A stretch of DNA of 64,000 bases from Paraburkholderia sp. DHOC27. GTDB lineage: Bacteria; Pseudomonadota; Gammaproteobacteria; Burkholderiales; Burkholderiaceae. The stretch covers positions 558,001-622,000 of the forward strand of contig NZ_QVQV01000002.1 of the NCBI RefSeq assembly GCF_003429005.1, read 5' to 3'. A program made the translations under genes and the position numbers. The notes beneath the pieces were generated by a model, which saw nothing but the letters and a program-made list of their open reading frames with translations, made no database searches and was not told the origin of the DNA. Positions 39,132-47,657 of this stretch are shown here, in pieces. Within the stretch, counting starts at the first letter, position 1, and each line of letters starts with the position of its first letter.

Positions 39132-40613
39132 ATGGAACACCTAACTCGCAGAGACGCACGATACTACTATCGCCGCAGGGTACCTACAGCCCTTGTAGAT
39201 GTCCTTGGCGGCAAGACCGAAATAACCCGTGCGCTTGGTACCTCCGACCCCGCCGAGGCCCGCCTACGCGCCCGCAAGGTGGATGTTGAAGTTGATGAAA
39301 TGTTCGCGCTTGCGCGGCGCTCCCTAAGTCAACCTCAACCGGCTACACAACCCACCATAAACGCTCCGGCAACTCGCCCATCTGCCGAAGACGAGGAGTA
39401 CTTCCGCCAGCGAGATGAGTATGAGGAACAGCAACACATAGCAACGAGAGAGTTGCTACACGAGCAGGAGGCGTCCTGGCTCGAAATTGAAGCTCGCCAA
39501 GCTCGCCAAGAGCGACGTCTGGAGCGACGCCAAGAGTTTTTGAACGACACAATGACCAAGATACTGTCTAGGGTCATCGGAGCCGCTCCGGCGCGTTTCC
39601 CCCAGGCTACGCCGCTCAACGATTCCCCTGTGGTTGCTGGCTACGCGCGCACAGCGACAGCACCCGGCAAGACGCTCGTAGATGCTCTCGCCACATGGCA
39701 ACGCCGCCGCAACCCCACCTTGGCATCCGTCAATATGATGGAGCGCGTTATTGAACTGGCTCGTAGGTCAGGTATGCCGCTGTCACTCACGGCTATTACC
39801 AAACAACACGTAACCACGTTCCTTGATTCCCTCAACGAGCACTCCAGATCAACCCAACGGTCCTATTTGTCTCTGCTGAAAGCCCTATTCTCAGCGTGTG
39901 TGTCGGATGACCTTCTAGCGTCCAATCCGGCTACCGCTGTAAAGCTGGACGCCACGAAGCAACGCAGCGTGAAGGCGCGCGTACCGTTTTCGGTTGATGA
40001 CCTAAACGCGATCTTGCCCACCCTCAGAAAAAATGACGTCAAGCCCTCCAGATATTGGCTACCCTTAGTTTCAATATTCACGGGAATGCGCATGATGGAG
40101 ATTGGCCAATTACGTGCTAACGATATAAAGACCGAGCATTACACGGACGCAACCGGCAAACGGCATAGCGTTGAAGTAATCTATGCTACTGACGAGGGAG
40201 ACGAGCAAGCCCTAAAGAGTCAGTCCAGCAAGAGGCGCATTCCCGTGCACCCGGAGCTAGTAACGTTGGGCTTCGTGGAATACGCACGTAGCCTCTCGAA
40301 CGACGCGCGGTTATTTCCGGAACTAAAAATGAACAAGCTTGGGCGCATTACTGCTCAATACTCACATGCGTTCAGTAAGCATTTGCGCAACGTATGCAAA
40401 ATCACAGACCCGCGCAAGACATTCCACAGCTTCCGACATGGGTTCAAGAATGCCCTCCGGGAGGGAGGAGTTGTTGAGGACGTGAGCGACGCGTTGACCG
40501 GCCATAGCACAGGCAGCGTAGCGCGGAGCTATGGAGATGACTACTGGCCGCTCCGGCCGCTTGCAGAGGCTATTGAACGCGTCAGGTATCACGGATTGCA
40601 ACTACCTAACTAG
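39132..40613 (+). CDS. Tyrosine recombinase (phage-type integrase)
   Basis: 493 residues from the ATG preceded by AAGGAAAA. The N-terminus (MEHLTRRDARYYYRRRVPTALVDVLGGKTEITRALGTSD) is the DUF6538-type arm domain of many phage integrases. A charged coiled region follows, then a core-binding domain (about 185-290) and the catalytic domain: FTGMRMMEIGQL (Arg, about 320), HSFRHGFK (His-x-x-Arg-His, about 431), LTGHS and RSYGDDYW with the nucleophile Tyr near 466. All catalytic residues seem present. It overlaps the convergent gene at its 3' end by 12 bp and probably acts on the repeats at 38994 and 50256. Confidence 0.93.
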   Translation: MEHLTRRDARYYYRRRVPTALVDVLGGKTEITRALGTSDPAEARLRARKVDVEVDEMFALARRSLSQPQPATQPTINAPATRPSAEDEEYFRQRDEYEEQQHIATRELLHEQEASWLEIEARQARQERRLERRQEFLNDTMTKILSRVIGAAPARFPQATPLNDSPVVAGYARTATAPGKTLVDALATWQRRRNPTLASVNMMERVIELARRSGMPLSLTAITKQHVTTFLDSLNEHSRSTQRSYLSLLKALFSACVSDDLLASNPATAVKLDATKQRSVKARVPFSVDDLNAILPTLRKNDVKPSRYWLPLVSIFTGMRMMEIGQLRANDIKTEHYTDATGKRHSVEVIYATDEGDEQALKSQSSKRRIPVHPELVTLGFVEYARSLSNDARLFPELKMNKLGRITAQYSHAFSKHLRNVCKITDPRKTFHSFRHGFKNALREGGVVEDVSDALTGHSTGSVARSYGDDYWPLRPLAEAIERVRYHGLQLPN

Positions 40614-41300
40614 CTTCGAAAGAGGATGCTCCGACCAATTTACAGCCGCCTGGATACGCTCCTGTAGCACGTTCCTTGAACGGGCCGGGCTAATAACACC
40701 GCCTTTATCGTCCAAAGTGGCCGGATACTCTCCGGGAATGTAGATTGACTCCCACATATCCGAGTACGACCACGCCCATATAAAGTACCTAAGCGCCGTA
40801 ATTGGTGGATCGACGTTGTGACGGCCAGCGCTTCCGACCGAATAACCATTCGGCCCCTTGAGGTTTGCGTAGACCTTTTTACCGTCAGCGCTCTTGCGGT
40901 GGAACACCTCCACACGGAACGCCTTACCCAGGAGTTGGGCCATATGCGTGAACTGTCCGCCATGCGCTTGATTCATCATCGTAAAGAGCTTGAAGAAATT
41001 GGCGCGGTCACTAAAACTCAGCGTCTCTTGTACGGTGACCCGGTGCGGAATCAACGTACCGTCATCCATCTTTCGCGGTTGGTGGTTCGGTCCCGACAGT
41101 TCAAAGATGAGATCAACCTTGTCACGGAGAACCATCTTTTGTTGCATGTTCTCCTCCTCATGCTTACCAAGCTCAAAGTACCCAACGAGGCGCGCGTAAG
41201 CTTCTCCAATCCCGGGAGGCACATACGTTGATTGACCAACATAGACCGTGACGGGTAGATGGCTGAGCTTGTGTAGACGGGGCCAATAATCCTTATCCAT
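40602..41300 (-). CDS. Phage DNA-metabolism-type protein, unknown function
   Basis: 232 residues. The pattern KVDLIFELSGPNHQPRKMDDGTLIPHRVTVQETLSF, then LLGKAFRVEVFHRKSADGKKVYANLKGPNGYSVG, resembles a widespread phage family with a beta-rich fold, sometimes annotated as single-strand DNA-binding or recombination-associated. That assignment is by eye and uncertain. It has its own promoter (41331-41359) and a ribosome site GAGAGGT. It is the last gene on the minus strand, overlapping the integrase end convergently. Confidence 0.65.
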   Translation of the reverse strand: MDKDYWPRLHKLSHLPVTVYVGQSTYVPPGIGEAYARLVGYFELGKHEEENMQQKMVLRDKVDLIFELSGPNHQPRKMDDGTLIPHRVTVQETLSFSDRANFFKLFTMMNQAHGGQFTHMAQLLGKAFRVEVFHRKSADGKKVYANLKGPNGYSVGSAGRHNVDPPITALRYFIWAWSYSDMWESIYIPGEYPATLDDKGGVISPARSRNVLQERIQAAVNWSEHPLSKLVR

Positions 41301-41330
41301 TGCGCTACCTCTCAGTCAAGTTACCGACTA

Positions 41331-41359
41331 AGTGTAAGGACCCGTTGCGTATAACTCAA
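41331..41359 (-). promoter_or_regulatory. Sigma70-type promoter for the 40602-41300 gene
   Basis: TTGAGT (41354-41359) and TACACT (41331-41336) on the minus strand are separated by exactly 17 bp, 31 bp ahead of the start codon. Confidence 0.6.
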
Positions 41360-41431
41360 CAGTTTGAATCGGAGTACATACTAGGTGTCACTCGGCTCGT
41401 AAAAGTATTGACAAAGGTCATGCTTAAAAAA

Positions 41432-41510
41432 TAGGCAACGAAGCGTACACAAACTTATACACACCCTGCAAACCCGCGCCAGGGCTTGACCATTTTTTAG
41501 GCAACGAAGC
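41432..41510. repeat. Two 13-bp direct repeats around a DnaA-box-like sequence
   Basis: TAGGCAACGAAGC at 41432-41444 and 41498-41510, 66 bp apart, each preceded by an A- or T-run and a TTGAC hexamer. TTATACACA, one base off the DnaA box TTATCCACA, lies between them, as do two GCAAACCC copies nearby. Confidence 0.65.
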
Positions 41511-41684
41511 CGAACAGCCCGCAAACCCTTGTCGCGCCTAGGTCCCCTTATAGCTCCCGTAGCAGAACCATATAAACTCATAGGTAAAGACTGGTTACCC
41601 CTCGTAGACGGCTATCCATAAGACCAAGAGGCTTGCGCCAGCGGGCCGGTTTGGTCGCATGGCGGTACGCGTTAGCGGACCGAT

Positions 41685-42176
41685 CTAATAAGGAATACTA
41701 TCTTGTGAACAGCTATCAATATCCATAAGCACGTACCGAGGATCAAGACTCATCGTAGAAACGTGTTTGATTACATTACCTATGTGCCTTGCTCGCTTAG
41801 CTTTCGCTAGCTCGCTTGTCAGTAGACCACGAGCATACACATGAATACTCTCATAGAGACTGTCAGACATACCAAATGGGATACTATCTTTATCACCATC
41901 ATGGCTTTCTATCTTAGAGATAATTTCTAGTTCTTTACAGGTTATCTCATTATTCTCGGCAAAGTCTATCTTGTTACTGGCGACATAACTACTACACATC
42001 TTGACCACAAGATACGGTTTAACGTCAAACTCTCGGATAGCCTGACCTAACGAGATGTTATGGAATCTTGCTCTAGCTCGAATCTGTTTATCCTTAGTTA
42101 GATCATAGTCTCCGTAACCTAGGGCTTTGCTCGCTGTCGCTCGCTGCCCTGGTCTACGTCTAGCGCGTCCGGTCAT
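41685..42176 (-). CDS. Element-encoded hypothetical protein
   Basis: 163 residues, basic N-terminus (MTGRARRRPGQRATASKALGYGDYDL) and a largely helical body with KYLVVKMCSSYVASNKIDFAENNEITCKELEIISKIE in the middle. No family is recognised. The segment is strikingly AT-rich compared with the chromosome. Its ATG overlaps the stop of the small upstream gene by 4 bp, so the two are probably translationally coupled. Confidence 0.62.
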   Translation of the reverse strand: MTGRARRRPGQRATASKALGYGDYDLTKDKQIRARARFHNISLGQAIREFDVKPYLVVKMCSSYVASNKIDFAENNEITCKELEIISKIESHDGDKDSIPFGMSDSLYESIHVYARGLLTSELAKAKRARHIGNVIKHVSTMSLDPRYVLMDIDSCSQDSIPY

Positions 42177-42355
42177 GTGACGGTACAGCGATTCTTTACA
42201 AGCCTATATGGTCTATCTCTCATTCTCGTATGTGGTCTACATTCATAAAACCAGTCCGCTATTTCCTTAGCAGATTTCCTACTAGCGAAAACCTGTGTAC
42301 TGAGCATTGCACTACTGCACCGAATTTTCCATCCTGTTAGATTCGTTATTTTCAT
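42173..42355 (-). CDS. Small element-encoded protein, unknown
   Basis: 60 residues, MKITNLTGWKIRCSSAMLSTQVF and a basic C-terminus (RDRPYRLVKNRCTVT). It ends in an ATGA overlap with the next gene, which supports it being real. SAKEIADWFYECRPH could be a helix with DNA- or protein-binding potential, but no family is recognised. Confidence 0.5.
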   Translation of the reverse strand: MKITNLTGWKIRCSSAMLSTQVFASRKSAKEIADWFYECRPHTRMRDRPYRLVKNRCTVT

Positions 42356-42388
42356 CTGTAACGTGTCTCAGTTTTACTAATAGAGTGC

Positions 42389-42691
42389 CTACCAACTTCC
42401 GTCCAGTGGCATACCATCTGGTCCGAACGCTCGCCTAACTTTGTGTCCCAAGTCATTTGCAGTCTTAACCTTATGACAATCGACACAGAGGTATTGCAAG
42501 TTGATCGGATCATCCGTACCACCGTTATCAATCGCTTTGATGTGGTCTACCTGACCTGAGGTTGTGGCGATGCCGCACTTGGCACAACAATAGCAAGCCG
42601 CTTCTTTTACCTTTAGGTTGCGCGATTGCAAGGCTCTACCAGTAAGGCGTAAATGTGCGTTGCCGCTAGTTCTACTGCGTGTAGTTCTCAA
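42389..42691 (-). CDS. HNH endonuclease
   Basis: 100 residues. The zinc ribbon Cys36-x2-Cys39 and Cys69-x2-Cys72 surrounds the HNH core VDHIKAIDNGGTDDPINLQYLCVDCHKVKT, with His50, Asn64 and His73 as the likely catalytic set. Phage HNH proteins of this size often sit next to terminase genes and aid packaging, and capsid-forming satellites also carry one. Here no terminase is near, so the HNH may work with a helper phage terminase or act as a homing-type nuclease. Confidence 0.88.
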   Translation of the reverse strand: MRTTRSRTSGNAHLRLTGRALQSRNLKVKEAACYCCAKCGIATTSGQVDHIKAIDNGGTDDPINLQYLCVDCHKVKTANDLGHKVRRAFGPDGMPLDGSW

Positions 42692-42939
42692 TAGTTACCT
42701 CAATAGTGAACGGTTGGGGCCGCGGGAGTTCTACAGACGGCGCACCCGCGCCTTTTGGGGCGGGGTGGTGCAATTGTGGAGTTCAACAGCGTGGAATCCG
42801 ACAGGTTCCCTTTGAAACAACGCTAAGTCCAAATATTTACCCGAAAACGCACCTTAGCTCTTAATCCCGGTCAGTTACGGCTAGTCCTCAGCGTTGTGGG
42901 CGCGCACGTGAGGCTAGAAGCCTCTGGGAGGCCCTCAGG

Positions 42940-43212
42940 CTACCTATCCATTGCCTCAGGTCCGCCAACGGCTCCTTGGTACAAACCGAGTGGCAAATTG
43001 AACGCACTGGTAACCCATAAACCCCGCCGGTTCTTCACCATACCGGCCCGTGTCATCTCATCAGGGGTCTTGCAACGCCTGTTGGCGGGTTCATAGGTCC
43101 CGTCGTCCCTGCGCTCACCAAAGCTCCCCGTGCGGTGCACCTCAAACCCCCGTGAGGAGCGGAAACGCTCCCCACAGGACGGACACACATTGTTATCGTT
43201 AGATTGTCGCAA
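42940..43212 (-). CDS. FDXHR-family putative zinc-binding protein
   Basis: 90 residues with Cys10-x2-Cys13, then GFEVHRTG (the F-[DE]-x-H-R motif, His26), and RRCKTPDEM (Cys47), matching the pattern of the phage FDXHR family of putative zinc-binding proteins of unknown role. It overlaps the upstream small gene by 14 bp. A gap of 248 bp separates it from the HNH gene and shows nothing clear. Confidence 0.72.
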   Translation of the reverse strand: MRQSNDNNVCPSCGERFRSSRGFEVHRTGSFGERRDDGTYEPANRRCKTPDEMTRAGMVKNRRGLWVTSAFNLPLGLYQGAVGGPEAMDR

Positions 43213-43408
43213 CGTTATTGCCCTGGTCAGTAACCGCGAATACCTTTAGCTGGTTCAGCAAACCCTCAATAGCCTCAAGCTCTAACTCTCGGGCCGTTAC
43301 AGGGTCCATCTTGGCTAGCTTCTGGATAGACCTATTAACATCATATGCAGCAATACTAGCCTTACGCATAGCTTCGCCCAACTCAAACAACTTACTCGCT
43401 TTTTTCAT
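43199..43408 (-). CDS. Small element-encoded helical protein
   Basis: 69 residues, mostly helical (KKASKLFELGEAMRKASIAAYDVNRSIQKLAKMDP, then ARELELEAIEGLLNQLKVFAV). No family is recognised. It overlaps the FDXHR gene start, suggesting one transcript. Confidence 0.55.
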   Translation of the reverse strand: MKKASKLFELGEAMRKASIAAYDVNRSIQKLAKMDPVTARELELEAIEGLLNQLKVFAVTDQGNNVATI

Positions 43409-43469
43409 AGTAGTCCTATTTTATTTGTCGATATTTTTACTGATAAACCTAGCCAATCAAACGCTTAAA

Positions 43470-43766
43470 TTACGGAGCCGCTTGCACAGTAGCGACCGCT
43501 GATTGGTACGCGGCAAGCGCCGTAGCTAGCTCCGTCTCCGCTGCGGCAAGTTGGGTTTGCAGAGTTGGAATGTACGCGGTCGCAGCCGCCGCGATAGCGG
43601 CGCTAAAACGTTGCGCAGGGCCTTGAAGCTCACCAATCTGATACTGCAGGGTCTGAAATTCGCTCTGAGCCGCTTGCAAAATGGCAAGAGCCGCAAGCAC
43701 GGAAGCATTCTGGCCGGTTGGATTGGGGCCGCTGTACCACTGCATAGGTGTCGTAGTGTTGCTCAT
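43470..43766 (-). CDS. Small coiled-coil protein downstream of tape measure
   Basis: 98 residues. A polar N-terminus (MSNTTTPMQWYSGPNPTGQNASV) leads into two long Ala/Gln-rich helices (LAILQAAQSEFQTLQYQIGELQ and IPTLQTQLAAAETELATALAAYQSAV). It lies 36 bp after the tape measure gene. Small proteins in this position in tailed phages are often tail components, but this one has no recognised family. Confidence 0.6.
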   Translation of the reverse strand: MSNTTTPMQWYSGPNPTGQNASVLAALAILQAAQSEFQTLQYQIGELQGPAQRFSAAIAAAATAYIPTLQTQLAAAETELATALAAYQSAVATVQAAP

Positions 43767-43802
43767 AGTGTTCCTTAGATATTGAATGAGTAAGTTAAAT
43801 GA

Positions 43803-46556
43803 CTAAATCTGTCCGTAGCGCTGTTGATAGGCGTAGCCGCCCTGACCGCGCATTTTTTGATCCATGCGTTTATCAACAAGAGCCTGGAACACGGGGAGCA
43901 ACTCCTTAGCGTCCTGTGCGTTTAGGCCACTACGCCCGCTACCGTCTAAGTGAAAGTGCAGGTCACCACCGGACCCCGCGCTACCTCCAGCGGAGCTATC
44001 TGCCGTACCAACGTAGCCGCCGGTTGCGAAGTGGGCCGCTTGTCCCGTGTTGATGCTTTCCAGCAAACCGCGAAACTTAGACGTAGACGCAGCATTGACA
44101 ACAAACTCACCGTTTGAGAGCATGGCCGGGATACTGTCACTCGTAGCGGAACCAGCACCCATAACGTGGCCACCGTCCGCAAAGTGCATTGCGCCGGTAC
44201 CTACACCACCTAGAGAGCCGGAGAGGCTCGTCCCTAGTGCGCTAAAAATTTGCGTCATAGCCATACGCTCAGCAATTTGCGCAAGGTTCATCAAGATACT
44301 TGACGTGAACTGAGCAAAGTTGAACTTACCCGTTTCAACGAATCGAGCCAGGGCGGAGTTAGCCGTGTCATAGACAGAGGTAAACGCCTCACCTACCGCT
44401 TGCGCGCCGGTCTTTTGTTGCGCTGAGATAGTGTTGGTTGCAAGTTGCACCTGTGCGCTATAGCTGTTGCGCAACTCTTGTTCGCGCTGTAGGTGTTGCT
44501 CCAACAGTTCCTCTTGCTGGTTGTAACTTTGTGACAGAACTTGCAACCGCTCTTGATAGCTATCTTGGTCTAGCTTTCCGCCAGCGAACTCCTTCTTTAG
44601 AGAATCCATCTGTCGTAGATACGCCTCGTATTGCTTGAGGCGCTCGCCGTAGTCACTCTGTTGCTGGTGGGGCATCAAACTGACAAGGTCTTGGTCCCGG
44701 TAAGATTGCATTTGTTGCCGGGTTGCCTCCGTCTGCTGCTCCAAGTATTCCCGGTTGGCCTCAGTCCGCTTTTGCCACTCTTTACCCAGGTCGTCACTAA
44801 ACTTGGTCTCAGCCTGGAGACGCTCCGAATTGAGGCGGTCAAGCTCTTGTTGCGCCGTCTGTTGTGCAGCTAGGTTTTTCTTTTGCTTGGCAAGCTCAAG
44901 ACGTTTCTCTTGTACTGCAACCTCTTTGTTGTAGTAGTCCTCCGTGGCTGCGATTGATTGGACGTAGTAATTCTTATAGTCAATCAATCCTTTATCAAGG
45001 TCGGACTTGAGGCCGTCAAGGGTCTCCTTGCGGGACTCATCCAAGCTCTTGATTTGGGTGTTAAGCTCAGCAATCTGGCTATTAAGCCCGCTCTCGTCCG
45101 CCTTGGGAGCTTTCTCACTCTTGGCGTAATGGATTTGCTTGTTACCCGTTGGGCCAATTTGCGGAGTAGGGACGCTATTTAGGTCTGACCATAGCTTTTT
45201 AGTGAACTCAACGTAGCCGTTGCCCTCCGCTTTTAGCCGGTCGTAGCCCGCCTTTGCGTCCGTTGCCATGTCGCCAAACTTGGCGTCCCAAAAGTCCTTA
45301 GCCTCAGCACCTAGCGTACCGATAACCGTAGCCATTTGCTCAATGCCAACCACCACGGTAGACGCCGCTGTAGCAACCACACGAAACGTTCCGAGGACGC
45401 CCGCGTAAAAGTCGTCAACAATCGGACCCATAGCCGCGTTATCGGAGAACGCACCCGTTACCGCCTCAATAGCGGGGATGAGTTGCGCCTTAGCATGCAT
45501 GGTCATCTCATCCCAACGAGCGGACGCGGCCTGTGTATTGTCTTTGAGTGCCGCAAGCTGTTTAATCGTACCGTCCGAGAGCACGCCACCGAGGCGGTTA
45601 GCCTCCTCAGCGTATCCGAAGATACCGGAGCGCCCCTTATCGAGCAAGGGGATTAGTTTCTCTCCGGCTGCACCGAACAATTCTTGAGCAACCGCAGCCT
45701 TAGCCGCGCTATCCTGGGACTGTTGGAACGCGTCAGCCACCTCAAGGAGCATGTCATGGGGAGACTGAGACTTAACCTGTTGTAGGCTGATGCCGAGAGC
45801 CTGGAACGCATTAATCGCGCTCTTGTTGCCCTCTGAGGCTTTGTTCTGAGCCTCACCAAGGGCCACGATAGCTTGCGTCGCCTCCTTACTATCCGCACCC
45901 ACGGACATAGCCGCGTAAGACCATTCCTGAATCTCTTTTGTGGATTCGCCTGTGCGCTGTGATAGTTGCTGTACGTTCTCAGCGTAGTTCTCAAGCTCTA
46001 CAGCCGCCTTGTGCACTGCCTCAACGGAGATACCCGCCACAGCAGCCACAGCACCGATACCGAGCACCAACGGATTGAACAACATACCCATTGCGCCGGA
46101 GCGATTAGCCAGCACCGTAAGCGAACCAAAGAAACGCTTAAAGTTGCCCTGTGACAACTCGTGACCGAGGACGAGCAACTCTCGTTGCGCGCCAGCGTTA
46201 GCCAGTGAAAAACTATGCGTACTCTTTGTGGCGTCCTCAATGTCCTTTACGTAGGACTTCATTGAGTTAGAGATACCGAGGCTCTCCGCGCGCAGCCCTG
46301 CTAGCTCCGCTTGGGTTTTACCCGCAGTAGCCGCCATGCGGTCCATTTGCATAACCGCTTTTGCAATCTGCGCAACTTGCCTTGCCGTACTAGCGCCGGA
46401 CTCCTCTAGCGCCTCTTGGAAGTTGTCCAGGACCGCTTTAGCGCGCCCCGTACTGGCTGCGTATGCGGAGATGCGCTGACTAGCGCTGTCTACCGCAGCA
46501 GTAAAGCCGGAGGAGTCGGCTGTAAACTTGGTGTTGACTTCGTTATTGCTTGCCAA
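43803..46556 (-). CDS. Phage tail tape-measure protein
   Basis: 917 residues, long helical repeats, the protein that sets tail length in long-tailed phages. It begins MASNNEVNTKFTADSSGFTAAVDSASQRI (the typical tape-measure entry). A hydrophobic stretch lies at about 170-200 (GAMGMLFNPLVLGIGAVAAVAG). Gln/Glu-rich coiled coils fill 480-730, and the C-terminus has DSIPAMLSNGEFVVNAASTSKFRGLLESINTGQAAHFATGGYV, shared with lambda-H-like tape measures. The 917-residue length predicts a tail of roughly 130-140 nm at about 1.5 angstrom per residue (inference). Baseplate and tube genes are missing around it. Confidence 0.88.
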   Translation of the reverse strand: MASNNEVNTKFTADSSGFTAAVDSASQRISAYAASTGRAKAVLDNFQEALEESGASTARQVAQIAKAVMQMDRMAATAGKTQAELAGLRAESLGISNSMKSYVKDIEDATKSTHSFSLANAGAQRELLVLGHELSQGNFKRFFGSLTVLANRSGAMGMLFNPLVLGIGAVAAVAGISVEAVHKAAVELENYAENVQQLSQRTGESTKEIQEWSYAAMSVGADSKEATQAIVALGEAQNKASEGNKSAINAFQALGISLQQVKSQSPHDMLLEVADAFQQSQDSAAKAAVAQELFGAAGEKLIPLLDKGRSGIFGYAEEANRLGGVLSDGTIKQLAALKDNTQAASARWDEMTMHAKAQLIPAIEAVTGAFSDNAAMGPIVDDFYAGVLGTFRVVATAASTVVVGIEQMATVIGTLGAEAKDFWDAKFGDMATDAKAGYDRLKAEGNGYVEFTKKLWSDLNSVPTPQIGPTGNKQIHYAKSEKAPKADESGLNSQIAELNTQIKSLDESRKETLDGLKSDLDKGLIDYKNYYVQSIAATEDYYNKEVAVQEKRLELAKQKKNLAAQQTAQQELDRLNSERLQAETKFSDDLGKEWQKRTEANREYLEQQTEATRQQMQSYRDQDLVSLMPHQQQSDYGERLKQYEAYLRQMDSLKKEFAGGKLDQDSYQERLQVLSQSYNQQEELLEQHLQREQELRNSYSAQVQLATNTISAQQKTGAQAVGEAFTSVYDTANSALARFVETGKFNFAQFTSSILMNLAQIAERMAMTQIFSALGTSLSGSLGGVGTGAMHFADGGHVMGAGSATSDSIPAMLSNGEFVVNAASTSKFRGLLESINTGQAAHFATGGYVGTADSSAGGSAGSGGDLHFHLDGSGRSGLNAQDAKELLPVFQALVDKRMDQKMRGQGGYAYQQRYGQI

Positions 46557-46579
46557 TTACGGGCGTCTCCTTATGCTGG

Positions 46580-46894
46580 TCAATATGCGCCGTAGAACAA
46601 GATACCTTCTACGTAAGTGTTAAATGTGGTCCCGTTTTGAGCCGGGTATGTCCAACTAAGTACGTCACCGTTGACGCTAAACACAGGATCAATGACCCCA
46701 TGATTCAGATAGCCCTCTCCCGCGCTCTTGTCTCCCTGGAAACAAACAAAGCAACCTTGAGATAGGCGCGAGTCCGTAACACTTCCTGGGCTTCCTCCGA
46801 ACACCTGAGCGGACCCGATAATCCGGAGGACACGGTACGTTGCGTCCAAAATGGTGTTGCCGTTTTGGTCAAATATTTGGAGACCCCCGCTCAT
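46580..46894 (-). CDS. Small phage-like protein (GLQIFDQNGN type)
   Basis: 104 residues beginning MSGGLQIFDQNGNTILDATYRVLRIIGS, an opening seen in small prophage proteins of the DUF6453 type that lie among tail and tip genes. The body is beta-rich with CFVCFQGDKSAGEGYLNHGVID. Its ATG overlaps the preceding stop by 4 bp. A virion-surface or tail-tip role is plausible but unproven. Confidence 0.62.
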   Translation of the reverse strand: MSGGLQIFDQNGNTILDATYRVLRIIGSAQVFGGSPGSVTDSRLSQGCFVCFQGDKSAGEGYLNHGVIDPVFSVNGDVLSWTYPAQNGTTFNTYVEGILFYGAY

Positions 46895-47178
46895 TGAACC
46901 TCCATCGGGTAGTAACTCAACACCATCTCACCAATGGCTTGCTTTGGAATTCCGTAGCGGGCCGCTGTAATCACAAGTCCCGCGTACAACTCGGGTGGCA
47001 TCTCCACGGACAGAACACAGATCATGTCGTCACCGGCCACCTCAAAACAAGGTTTGCGCTCGCGCGTTAGGAGGGACGCAAGGCGCTTGAACTCGTTATA
47101 TTGTGTCTCGCCTGTCTCGTCACGGAGTTGGCGCAATCTCAGTTTCGCGGAGAGACTAGTACTAAACCGGTATTTCAC
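46891..47178 (-). CDS. Element-encoded hypothetical protein
   Basis: 95 residues, MKYRFSTSLSAKLRLRQLRDETGETQYNEFKRLASLLTRERKP then a mixed strand-helix half (DMICVLSVEMPPELYAGLVITAARYG). No family is recognised. It overlaps the preceding gene by 4 bp and the following by 4 bp, so it is one of a tightly packed trio between the capsid and tape measure genes. Confidence 0.6.
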   Translation of the reverse strand: MKYRFSTSLSAKLRLRQLRDETGETQYNEFKRLASLLTRERKPCFEVAGDDMICVLSVEMPPELYAGLVITAARYGIPKQAIGEMVLSYYPMEVQ

Positions 47179-47606
47179 AGAGGACCACCCTCGGTCAGGG
47201 ATCGCATGAGTTGATTAAGCTCAGTCTGGGCAGCGTCAGCAGCCTCTACACGCTGCAATTCAATTTGCAAGCGGCGGCGCTCTGCGTTGTGTGTGCTATG
47301 GCGACTCCGGGTCAACTCTGCAGTAGAAAGATCACTACGGGCGACCGCGTTTGTGTAAGCCTGGTATGACTCGTTCTGCGCCACCGTAATTGCAGCAATG
47401 GATTTCCGGAGCTTGTCTTTAGCGGATAGCCCTCTACCCGTTTCAATGATTGCGTTGAGTCGTACTTTTTCTTGGTCAATTGCTGCGAGAGCATCAGCGA
47501 GCGCTGGGAGTGCTTTGGGCTGACGATGCCGGTCACTAGCAAAATAGACCTGGATTTTCGCCCCCGTGGGGAGCGGCTCAGGGGTACGTGGTTTAAAGAT
47601 TTTCAC
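47175..47606 (-). CDS. Element-encoded helical protein
   Basis: 143 residues, Pro-rich entry (MKIFKPRTPEPLPTGAKIQVYFASD) then long helices rich in Ala, Glu and Arg with coiled-coil character (ALADALAAIDQEKVRLNAIIE and ERRRLQIELQRVEAADAAQTELNQLM). It lies 51 bp after the capsid gene, where head-tail joining proteins are usually encoded, but its helical makeup does not match a known connector. Confidence 0.58.
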   Translation of the reverse strand: MKIFKPRTPEPLPTGAKIQVYFASDRHRQPKALPALADALAAIDQEKVRLNAIIETGRGLSAKDKLRKSIAAITVAQNESYQAYTNAVARSDLSTAELTRSRHSTHNAERRRLQIELQRVEAADAAQTELNQLMRSLTEGGPL

Positions 47607-47657
47607 TTTGGATTCCTTACTATAGATAGGATATTGAGGCCGATTTCGCGTAACCGC

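Larger units (their letters stand above)
41301..41684. other. Noncoding control region inside the element
   Basis: 384 bp with no convincing gene. It holds the promoter for the 40602-41300 gene, two 13-bp direct repeats TAGGCAACGAAGC, a DnaA-box-like TTATACACA (41455-41463), and TTGACA (41408-41413) and TTGACC (41486-41491) before the repeats. It could be a regulatory or replication region. Confidence 0.55.
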
